Assembly: GCA_964353875.1 (NCBI GenBank)
Contig: CAYGXU010000082.1
Location: 1 to 14,498, forward strand
Length of the DNA stretch: 14,498 nt
Reading direction: 5' to 3'
Source: MGNI01 sp964353875
Lineage (GTDB): Bacteria > Chloroflexota > Anaerolineae > Anaerolineales > E44-bin32
Positions within the stretch are counted from its first letter, which is position 1, and each line of letters starts with the position of its first letter. This document shows positions 6,863 to 13,255 of the stretch, one piece after another. Below the pieces are notes generated by a model that saw only the letters and a program-made list of their open reading frames with translations, ran no database searches and was not told the DNA's origin. The position numbers and the translations under genes are program-made.

Positions 6863-6902
6863 AATGGCTTCATATTCACCTTTACCATCATATGAAGCCA
6901 TT
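6863..6902. repeat. Perfect 13-bp inverted repeat between the fdrA and allG-like genes
   Basis: AATGGCTTCATAT (6863-6875) and ATATGAAGCCATT (6890-6902) are exact reverse complements around a 14-base loop. No T run follows, so it is not a standard intrinsic terminator. In RNA it would be a stable hairpin inside the 253-base gap between the first two genes. The first eight loop bases, TCACCTTT (6876-6883), are complementary to AAAGGTGA at 6827-6834, so a pseudoknot or switch is possible. It could be an mRNA stabiliser, an attenuator-like element, an operator or a small mobile-element scar. Confidence 0.75.
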
Positions 6903-7003
6903 ACCAAGGAGCATGGATGATCGCGGCTGCCCCCGTAGTGGTCGATTTTATAAAAGGTTAGAGCGCGTTAGGGTTATTAAAGACGGAGGAGCCGACAAGA
7001 GAT

Positions 7004-7087
7004 ATGAAACTCCAGAATCCTTGGGCAGCGATCTGGGTGTTCGAAAGCGAGAGCGAATATGGATTCCGAACCCAAACGTTTGAGTGA
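7004..7087 (+). CDS. Possible 27-codon upstream ORF overlapping the allG-like start
   Basis: An ATG at 7004 has a much better Shine-Dalgarno sequence (GGAGGA, 6985-6990) than the downstream allG-like gene. It opens a 27-residue frame (MKLQNPWAAIWVF...) ending in TGA at 7085-7087. This frame overlaps the first 29 bases of the allG-like gene in another frame. Such an arrangement can feed ribosomes to the next start by coupling or reinitiation. The peptide itself is not recognised. It may equally be chance, so it is offered as a candidate only. Confidence 0.25.
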   Translation: MKLQNPWAAIWVFESESEYGFRTQTFE

Positions 7088-8465
7088 GTTCTTCGGCCAG
7101 TCACTTTCCATCCTTAATGTCGGATTGACTGGCTTTGCAGAAAGCTTACGGAAGCAGGGTGTTCCCGTGGTTGAGGTGGACTGGCGTCCGCCTACGGAAG
7201 GTGTTTTAAAGCTGACTCACACTTGCGCCGGAATTTCCATCGAAGAGGCGAACAAAGAAGCCGTGAGTCGTATCATGAGCGGACGTCCTCAGATCATTGG
7301 GCTTGGCTTGGCACGTGAAGTCATCCCCGGTATGACCGATCGAACGATCCTTCACGCGGGTCCGCCTATCACTTGGGAGCGTATGTGCGGTCCCACGCGG
7401 GGTGCAATCATGGGCGCGTTGGTTTATGAGGGGTTGGCTAAGACTCCTGAAGAGGCAGCCGAGCTCGCCGCCTGTGGTGAGATCGCTTTCGACCCCTGTC
7501 ATCATCATCATGCCGTCGGTCCAATGGCCGGGATCATCTCCTCCTCTATGCCGGTGTGGATCATCGAAAATGTGACCTTTGGCAATTGTGCCTATTGCAC
7601 TTTAAACGAGGGATTGGGAAGGGTTCTGCGGTATGGCGCCTTTGGAGAGGACGTCTATTCCCACTTGCATTGGATGGCAGACACCTTGTACCCCACATTG
7701 GCTGATGCATTGAAGGTCTCTGGCCCGATTGACCTGAGGGCGATGATTGCTCAGGCCTTACATATGGGCGATGAATGCCATAACCGTAATCGAGCAGGCA
7801 CCTCGCTTCTCTTACGGGCCTTGGGACCAGCCATGGCAAGGACCTGTAAGGATGGAGAGCGGCTTGCCAGGGTCATTCAATTCATCGACGGCAATGACCA
7901 TTTCTTTCTGAATCTTTCCATGCCGGCGGCGAAGTCTATGGTGGAGCCTGCGGAAGGGATCGAGGGCGCAACTATCCTGACCGTGATGGCACGCAACGGG
8001 ACCGATTTCGGAATACGAATGGCTGGAGATCCAGAGCGCTGGTTTGTCGCGCCGGCAGGGCGCGTCGAAGGTCTGTATCTTCCTGGCTTCTCTGCCCAAG
8101 ATGCCAACCCGGACATCGGCGACAGCACCATTACTGAGACCGCCGGGTTTGGAGGTTTCGCCATGGCGGCTGCTCCTGCCATTGCTCTCTTCGTGGGCGG
8201 CTCGGCGCAGGATGCTTTGAATTCCACATTGGAAATGTATGAGATTTGCTATGCTGAGCATGAGCAGTTTACGATTCCTGCACTTGACTTCCGCGGGACA
8301 CCGACGGGAATCGATGTCCGCCTGATCATGGAGACGGGGATCCTCCCCAAGCTGAATACAGGGATTGCCCATAAAGAACCGGGAATTGGCATGGTCGGGG
8401 CAGGTGTGCTACGGGCCCCGCAAAGTTGCTTTCAAGAGGCTTTTGAAGACATAAAACATTGGTAA
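7059..8465 (+). CDS. allG: AllG/YlbE-like DUF1116 subunit of an oxamate-carbamoyltransferase-type complex
   Basis: A protein of 468 residues of the DUF1116 family. Hallmarks are TILHAGPPITWERMCGPTRG, then Cys147 with four histidines (148-151) leading into AVGPMAGIISSSMPV, ENVTFGNCAYCTLNEGLGR, GDECHNRNRAGTSLL, NDHFFLNLSMPAAKSM, and near the end NTGIAHKEPGIGMVGAGV. E. coli YlbE (AllG) is a subunit of oxamate carbamoyltransferase with AllF and AllH; the individual job of each subunit is not something I can assign. This copy is about 50 residues longer than E. coli YlbE. The extra N-terminal part (LNVGLTGFAESL...VDWRPP) resembles the C-terminal tail of E. coli FdrA. The ATG at 7059 is the only standard start after an in-frame TGA at 7005-7007 and has only a weak ribosome binding site, so coupling to an upstream small frame is possible. 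The gap to fdrA is 253 bases and holds a strong hairpin. Confidence 0.92.
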   Translation: MDSEPKRLSEFFGQSLSILNVGLTGFAESLRKQGVPVVEVDWRPPTEGVLKLTHTCAGISIEEANKEAVSRIMSGRPQIIGLGLAREVIPGMTDRTILHAGPPITWERMCGPTRGAIMGALVYEGLAKTPEEAAELAACGEIAFDPCHHHHAVGPMAGIISSSMPVWIIENVTFGNCAYCTLNEGLGRVLRYGAFGEDVYSHLHWMADTLYPTLADALKVSGPIDLRAMIAQALHMGDECHNRNRAGTSLLLRALGPAMARTCKDGERLARVIQFIDGNDHFFLNLSMPAAKSMVEPAEGIEGATILTVMARNGTDFGIRMAGDPERWFVAPAGRVEGLYLPGFSAQDANPDIGDSTITETAGFGGFAMAAAPAIALFVGGSAQDALNSTLEMYEICYAEHEQFTIPALDFRGTPTGIDVRLIMETGILPKLNTGIAHKEPGIGMVGAGVLRAPQSCFQEAFEDIKHW

Positions 8466-8524
8466 GTTTAAAGGGACATTGGTTAAGCTCAGTTTAATAT
8501 AGAAAAAGAAGGAGGATATTTCTC

Positions 8525-9373
8525 ATGAAAATCGTCGATCTCACGATACCGCTCGGGATTGGAACGCCTCCATGGCCAACGTATGAACCCTTGCAAGTCA
8601 AATATTTTAAGAGGCTGGCGCCAAATGGAGCCAATGGCCAACTGCTCACCCATTCAAACCACCTGGGAACCCATCTAGACGGCGAGATTCACTTCTACAC
8701 CCCCGGTAAAGATATTGCTTCTCTGAATTTTGATTTCCTCTATGGAACCGGCGTGATAGTCGATCTCTCCGATGCTGCGGGCGACTACGACATCTACACT
8801 TCCAGTATGGTGGAGGAGCGTGTCGAGGTTCGCGAAGGGGATATCCTCATCATCCATACGGGCTATCATCGCTATGGCTGGGATCAACCTCTTGCCGATG
8901 AAGTGCGTTATATGGTCAAACACCCTGGACCGGATCGGGAGTTTGCAGATTGGTGCAAAGCCAAGAAACTTAAATGGCTGGGGGTTGATTGCGGTAGCGC
9001 CGACCATCCCATGAACACCATCGTCCGCACCTGGATGCCCCGTCAGGCGCAAGAAGCCGAAGCACACTTTAGGAAGAAATATGGTAGGCCTCTGGCAGAA
9101 ATCTTCACCGATGATAAATATCAAGTGATGCATATTGAACTCTTCCCCTATGGGATCATCCATGCGGAATGCCTGGGAGGAGATATTGACCTGCTGCTTA
9201 ATGAAAGGGTGGAGATTGGATGCTTCCCCTGGCGCTTTGTCGATGGGGAGTCCTGCATTTGCCGTATCGTCGCTTTTGTGGATGACAAACGCTATGCAGA
9301 ATTAATGGAGAAAAAAAGGGCGTACAAACTAACAAAATTTGGGGACTGTGTGTGTTGGTCTCCCCAGGTCTAA
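8525..9373 (+). CDS. Cyclase-family (PF04199) metal-dependent hydrolase
   Basis: A protein of 282 residues, with AAGGAGGA (8509-8516) eight bases before the ATG. It belongs to the cyclase/kynurenine-formamidase/isatin-hydrolase family. The metal motif reads His46-x-Gly-Thr-His50-x-Asp52-x-Glu54-x-His56. In isatin hydrolase the equivalents of His46, His50 and Asp52 bind Mn and His56 acts in catalysis. The Pro normally found where Glu54 stands is replaced. Later conserved-looking parts include EGDILIIHTGYHRYGWD, LGVDCGSADHPMN and HAECLGGDIDLLLNE, with an insert of about 40 residues before the last one. Members hydrolyse amide bonds in cyclic or formylated substrates (isatin, N-formylkynurenine). 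Between AllG-like and molybdenum hydroxylase genes it is best read as the ring-opening step that makes an acyl-urea; the substrate itself is inferred. No signal peptide, so cytosolic. Confidence 0.85.
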   Translation: MKIVDLTIPLGIGTPPWPTYEPLQVKYFKRLAPNGANGQLLTHSNHLGTHLDGEIHFYTPGKDIASLNFDFLYGTGVIVDLSDAAGDYDIYTSSMVEERVEVREGDILIIHTGYHRYGWDQPLADEVRYMVKHPGPDREFADWCKAKKLKWLGVDCGSADHPMNTIVRTWMPRQAQEAEAHFRKKYGRPLAEIFTDDKYQVMHIELFPYGIIHAECLGGDIDLLLNERVEIGCFPWRFVDGESCICRIVAFVDDKRYAELMEKKRAYKLTKFGDCVCWSPQV

Positions 9374-9493
9374 AGTTAGGTGTAGTTTTCCCCTCGATCT
9401 GGAGGAACGCCAATACTTTTAATCAGATCCAACGGAACATTTCGCTCAACATTTTGGGAATAGACAATCTGAGAATCCTATCGTGAGGTTATG

Positions 9494-9500
9494 AGGAGGG
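9494..9500 (+). promoter_or_regulatory. Ribosome binding site that fixes the FAD-subunit start
   Basis: AGGAGGG lies five bases before the ATG at 9506. It includes part of the first in-frame ATG region (9491), so translation most likely begins at 9506 and not at 9491. Confidence 0.7.
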
Positions 9501-9505
9501 TGAGG

Positions 9506-10405
9506 ATGAAATTACCGCTTCCGGTGCTCCCAAGTTTCGATTACATCCGCGCGCAAAGCTATGAGCATGTGACCGAAATCTTCTCGGAGAGTGAAGATGA
9601 TGCTCGTCTTCTCATGGGTGGAACGGATCTCCTGGTCCAGATGCGAGAAGGTCTTATACGACCAGTATCCCTGATCGATGTGAAGCATCTGCCCGGGATG
9701 ACTTCCATTGAATATAGCCCGATTTCCGGCCTGCGCGTGGGGGCGGCGGCCAATCTGAATCATGTGGCCGGCCATACAGCAGTGGCGAGGCACTATCCAC
9801 TGCTGGCTGAAGCCGCCAATAGCGTTGCCTCTTATCAAATTCGCAACCGAGCGACGATCGGAGGAAATTTATGTAACGCCTCTCCTGCTGCCGATATGGC
9901 GCCCGCGATGCTTGTACTGGAGGCATCCCTCGTCGTTGTCGGTCCAAAGGGTGAACGCAGAATTCCAGCTAACAAGTTCTTCCTGGGACCCGGGAGGACT
10001 GCTCTGAAACAAAATGAATATCTCATACGAATCGACGTTCCCATCCCCCCCAATGATTGGATTGGACACTACATGAAATTGGGGCGTAATGCTCAAGGGG
10101 ATCTAGCGATTGTCGGTGTTGCCGTGCTAGGATATCCTGATCGAACTGCCAAATCGGGCTATCGCTTTCGAATTGCCCTGGCCTCCGTCGCTCCGACACC
10201 CATCCGGGTTCGAACGGCAGAATCGATTCTGGCTCAAAGCCCAATCAGCGAGGGGACTTTAAAACGAGCAGCGTTGGCGGCACAAGAAGCGAGCAATCCA
10301 ATCGATGACATCCGTGCAACAGCTCGCTATCGCCGGGCAATGGTAACCACCCTCACCTGGCGCTGTCTCCAGGAAGTATGGGCCAAACTGTGTGAGGAGG
10401 CATAA
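9506..10405 (+). CDS. Molybdenum hydroxylase FAD-binding subunit (CoxM/XdhB type)
   Basis: A protein of 299 residues from the ATG at 9506. It carries the two FAD signatures of the vanillyl-alcohol-oxidase-like fold in this family: MGGTDLLVQMR at residues 37-47, and ATIGGNLCNASPAADMAP at 116-133, where the Gly-Gly and Asn-Ala-Ser-Pro residues contact the cofactor. A C-terminal CO-dehydrogenase flavoprotein domain follows (RIALASVAPTPIRVR, ARYRRAMVTTL). It passes electrons from the iron-sulfur subunit to an acceptor such as NAD+ or a quinone; which one cannot be read. The next gene's ATG begins directly after its TAA, with AGGAGG at 10395-10400, so the subunits are made together. The gap of 132 bases to the cyclase gene has no convincing promoter. 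Confidence 0.93.
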   Translation: MKLPLPVLPSFDYIRAQSYEHVTEIFSESEDDARLLMGGTDLLVQMREGLIRPVSLIDVKHLPGMTSIEYSPISGLRVGAAANLNHVAGHTAVARHYPLLAEAANSVASYQIRNRATIGGNLCNASPAADMAPAMLVLEASLVVVGPKGERRIPANKFFLGPGRTALKQNEYLIRIDVPIPPNDWIGHYMKLGRNAQGDLAIVGVAVLGYPDRTAKSGYRFRIALASVAPTPIRVRTAESILAQSPISEGTLKRAALAAQEASNPIDDIRATARYRRAMVTTLTWRCLQEVWAKLCEEA

Positions 10406-10882
10406 ATGGGCAGGCACAACATCACTCTTACGGTAAACGGCGTTCGTGAAACTGCGGAGGTCACTTCCAACATGACCCTGCTCAAACTTCTGCGTGAACG
10501 TCTTGGGCTGACTGGCACGAAAGATGGTTGCTCAGCAGGGGAATGTGGCGCCTGTACGGTTATGCTGGATGGAGAACCGGTGAACTCTTGTTTGGTTCTT
10601 GCAGTGGAGGCGGACGGTGCGGACATCGTCACCGTCGAGGGTCTTTCGCGTGACCATCAGTTGGAACCGCTCCAGAGGGCTTTCATCGATTCGGGCAGTG
10701 TTCAGTGTGGATTTTGCACCCCAGGGATGCTGATTACGGCCCGGGCATTGTTAAACCGGAACCCCCATCCCTCTAGACATGAGATCGAAGAAGCTTTGCG
10801 GGGAAATCTATGCCGTTGTACAGGGTACACTCGCATCGTTCGTGCCGTTCAGAAAGCAGCACATGGAGGGAGAAATGGATAG
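10406..10882 (+). CDS. Molybdenum hydroxylase 2Fe-2S subunit (CoxS/XdhC type)
   Basis: A protein of 158 residues of the normal family length. The N-terminal plant-ferredoxin-type cluster uses Cys42, Cys47, Cys50 (CSAGECGAC) and Cys62. The C-terminal helical domain holds the second cluster with Cys101 and Cys104 (CGFC) and Cys136 and Cys138 (CRC), in the usual GSVQCGFCTPGM and NLCRCTGY settings. All eight ligands are present, so both clusters should form and carry electrons from the molybdenum site to FAD. It starts immediately after the FAD-subunit stop, and its last eight bases overlap the start of the molybdopterin subunit. The three genes therefore form a tightly coupled block in the FAD, Fe-S, Mo order. 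Confidence 0.95.
   Translation: MGRHNITLTVNGVRETAEVTSNMTLLKLLRERLGLTGTKDGCSAGECGACTVMLDGEPVNSCLVLAVEADGADIVTVEGLSRDHQLEPLQRAFIDSGSVQCGFCTPGMLITARALLNRNPHPSRHEIEEALRGNLCRCTGYTRIVRAVQKAAHGGRNG
10865..10870 (+). promoter_or_regulatory. Ribosome binding site that fixes the Mo-subunit start
   Basis: GGAGGG inside the end of the Fe-S gene lies four bases before the ATG at 10875. It favours that start over the in-frame ATGs at 10779, 10863 and 10884. Confidence 0.6.
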
Positions 10883-13232
10883 GATGGAAGAGACCCGGAA
10901 AATCCCTGCACCCATTGGTGAGAGTGTCGCAAGGGTTGATGCCCTGGAAAAGGTCACAGGAGAGGCCAAGTTTACAGACGATTTAAAGTTTGGCGCTGAT
11001 CTTCTCTTCGGTCGCATTGTTCGGAGCCCTCATCCTCATGCGCGCATTAAAAAAGTCGATGTCAGAAGAGCTTTGGAACTACCAGGGGTCAAAGCGGTGG
11101 TAACCGGAGAGGCTACGAAAGAAAGGATCGGCTTGTACTTGAAGGATCGTTATACCTTCTGCAGGGACCGCGTGCGGTATATAGGCGATCCAGTGGCGGG
11201 GGTAGTTGCCGCAAGTGAGGAAATTGCGGAGGAGGGGTGCAAGCTGGTGGAGGTGGAGTATGAGGCTTTGGAAACCGTCTTTGATCCCCTCCAAGGCGTG
11301 CAGCCGGATGCGCCTCTTCTACATCCCCAGCTTGGGGAGTATGCTGTAGCGGATTTCATCCTTCCCAAACCTGGGACGAACATTTCTAATCATTTTAAAG
11401 TACGTAAAGGAGATGTGGATGCCGCCTGGCCCCAATGTGATGTGATTGTCGAACGCCAATTCCATGTCCCCCATGTTCAGCACGTACCAATTGAATCTCA
11501 CGTTGCCATCGCGCAGGTGGATCACACAGGCAAGATCACCCTCTGGACCAGCAGCCAGTCGCCCTTCGCGCAGCGCAACCTGATTGCCGAATCGTTGGGC
11601 ATTTCTCCAAGCGACATGCGCGTCATTTCACCTTATGTGGGAGGGGGATTTGGCTCTAAGGCTGGCGTTTCAATGGAAGCCCTGGCGGTAGTCATGGCCA
11701 GTACTGTGCCCGGCCATCCGGTGAAGGTACGTCTGACCCGAGAGGAGGAATTCTTCTGCGCCTTTGTCCGTCAAGGATTGGTGGCAAGGACAAAGGTGGG
11801 CGCAACCAAGGACGGCACGCTGCTAGCGATGAAGACCGAGTACTATTGGGACGCTGGGGCATATACGGAATATGGCGTGAACATCACCCGCGCCAGTGGT
11901 TATTCCTCAACAGGTCCGTATCGCATTCCGAATGTGGAGGCGGATTCCTATTGCGTCTATACCAATCATCCGGTGGGTGGCCCGATGCGGGGCTTTGGCA
12001 TGCCTGAGATCCATTGGGGCATTGAACAGATCATGGACATCGTCGCTGAAGAGCTTGGTATGGATCGCGTCGAGTTCCGATTAAAGAACTGCGTGCAAGA
12101 AGGTGATGAGATCGTGACAGGGATGACGATGCATCCGACAGGTCTATCGGAGTGTATCAAGAAAGCCGCCCAAGCAATCGGTTGGGGTGAAAAAGCCCCT
12201 GCTAGCGCTGCTCACAAACGTCGCGGAAAAGGCATCGCGATCATGTGGAAAGCTCCGGCGATGCCACCCAATGCGGGCTCCTCGGCATGGGTTCGTCTTA
12301 ATGAAGATGCCACAGTCACCTTAGGCATAGGTGGTCAGGAGATCGGTCAAGGGACCTTCACAGTGGCAACCCAAATGGCTGCAGCGACCCTGGGTGTACC
12401 TGTGGAATGGGTCCAAATCAGCGCTCCACTGGATACGCGCTATAGCCCCTATGAATGGCAGACGGTGGCCAGCCGCCTGACATGGTCGATGGGAAATGCG
12501 GTTGTCGCAGCCGCAAAAGATGCCAGGAGGCAGATCCTCGAACTTGCCGCCGCACATTGGGGTGAGGATGTGGAAAATCTGGACATCCGTGATGGTCAGG
12601 TGATCTCCTATCGATCCGAAGAGGTTCTACCGTTGAAGAATATGGTGGTCTATGGATTGCCCTTGCCTGATGACCGTGGATGGCATGGTGGGCCAATCAT
12701 GGGGTACGGGAGTTTTATGCCAACTTATGTAACTTCTCTTGACAATGAGACTGGGCAGGGAAAACGCGCGGTGGTGCACTACACCACCGGCTGTCAGGCG
12801 GTAGAATTGGAAGTTGATAGCGAGACCGGCCAGATTCGCCTGCTGCGAATTGCCTCTGCATTTGATGTCGGAAAAGCCATCAACCCGGATCAAGTCCTGG
12901 CGCAAATGGAAGGGGGAGTTGTACAGGGGGCAAGCACAGCCATTCTCGAGAAGCTTCAGCTCAGAGAAGGCGAGCCGCAGAACCCGAGCTTTGTCGATTA
13001 TCGGATCGCCACTGCGGTGGACACCCCGGAGGAGATCATCCCGATCATTGTCGAGGTGCCACAAGAGGACGGTCCCTGGGGGGCACGCGGGATCGGCGAA
13101 CATCCCATGGTGCCTACCGCACCGGCCATCGCCAATGCCCTGGCGGATGCAGTGGGTATTCGCATCCTTGAGATGCCCCTCACCGCAGAGAAGGTCTTCT
13201 TCTCTATGCAAGAATGTGAGGAGGAAGAATAG
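10875..13232 (+). CDS. Molybdenum hydroxylase large (molybdopterin-binding) subunit, xanthine dehydrogenase family
   Basis: A protein of 785 residues. The frame is open from 10779, but that part is the Fe-S gene read out of phase; GGAGGG at 10865-10870 places the start at 10875, overlapping the previous gene by eight bases. The N-terminal domain shows VTGEAKFTDDLKF and GRIVRSPHPHARI. The active-site region has PYVGGGFGSKAG (residues 253-264), GPMRGFGMPE (369-378), GGQEIGQGTFTV, and near the end GARGIGEHPMVPTAPAIANA. Glu742 in GIGE is the expected catalytic base of the family. Arg372 matches the conserved Arg of the RGFG loop, but Ala263 stands where bovine xanthine oxidase has substrate-binding Glu802. 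The CO dehydrogenase loop with its Cys is absent. So it is an active-looking hydroxylase of a heterocycle or similar carbonyl-activated ring, not a standard xanthine dehydrogenase. Substrate unknown. Confidence 0.93.
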   Translation: MDRMEETRKIPAPIGESVARVDALEKVTGEAKFTDDLKFGADLLFGRIVRSPHPHARIKKVDVRRALELPGVKAVVTGEATKERIGLYLKDRYTFCRDRVRYIGDPVAGVVAASEEIAEEGCKLVEVEYEALETVFDPLQGVQPDAPLLHPQLGEYAVADFILPKPGTNISNHFKVRKGDVDAAWPQCDVIVERQFHVPHVQHVPIESHVAIAQVDHTGKITLWTSSQSPFAQRNLIAESLGISPSDMRVISPYVGGGFGSKAGVSMEALAVVMASTVPGHPVKVRLTREEEFFCAFVRQGLVARTKVGATKDGTLLAMKTEYYWDAGAYTEYGVNITRASGYSSTGPYRIPNVEADSYCVYTNHPVGGPMRGFGMPEIHWGIEQIMDIVAEELGMDRVEFRLKNCVQEGDEIVTGMTMHPTGLSECIKKAAQAIGWGEKAPASAAHKRRGKGIAIMWKAPAMPPNAGSSAWVRLNEDATVTLGIGGQEIGQGTFTVATQMAAATLGVPVEWVQISAPLDTRYSPYEWQTVASRLTWSMGNAVVAAAKDARRQILELAAAHWGEDVENLDIRDGQVISYRSEEVLPLKNMVVYGLPLPDDRGWHGGPIMGYGSFMPTYVTSLDNETGQGKRAVVHYTTGCQAVELEVDSETGQIRLLRIASAFDVGKAINPDQVLAQMEGGVVQGASTAILEKLQLREGEPQNPSFVDYRIATAVDTPEEIIPIIVEVPQEDGPWGARGIGEHPMVPTAPAIANALADAVGIRILEMPLTAEKVFFSMQECEEEE

Positions 13233-13255
13233 CAGTCCGATTAAAAGCCTTATCG

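Noticed and set aside
6863..6902. Intrinsic terminator after fdrA
   Set aside because: The stem is perfect but rather A+T rich, the loop is long and no T run follows; the next gene belongs to the same complex.
6917..6961. 14-codon frame (MIAAAPVVVDFIKG) after AAGGAG
   Set aside because: Has a ribosome site and hydrophobic content, but is too short and unrecognised to claim as a gene.
6892..7083. 63-codon plus-strand frame between fdrA and the allG-like gene
   Set aside because: Starts inside the hairpin arm, has no ribosome site and its Arg/Lys-rich product resembles no protein; likely chance.
10779..10874. 32-codon N-terminal extension of the Mo subunit
   Set aside because: It is the end of the Fe-S gene read in another frame; GGAGGG at 10865-10870 supports the ATG at 10875.
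10875..13232. Carbon monoxide dehydrogenase large subunit
   Set aside because: The active-site loop with the Cu-binding Cys of CO dehydrogenases is absent; the loop reads GPMRGFG as in xanthine-dehydrogenase-type hydroxylases.
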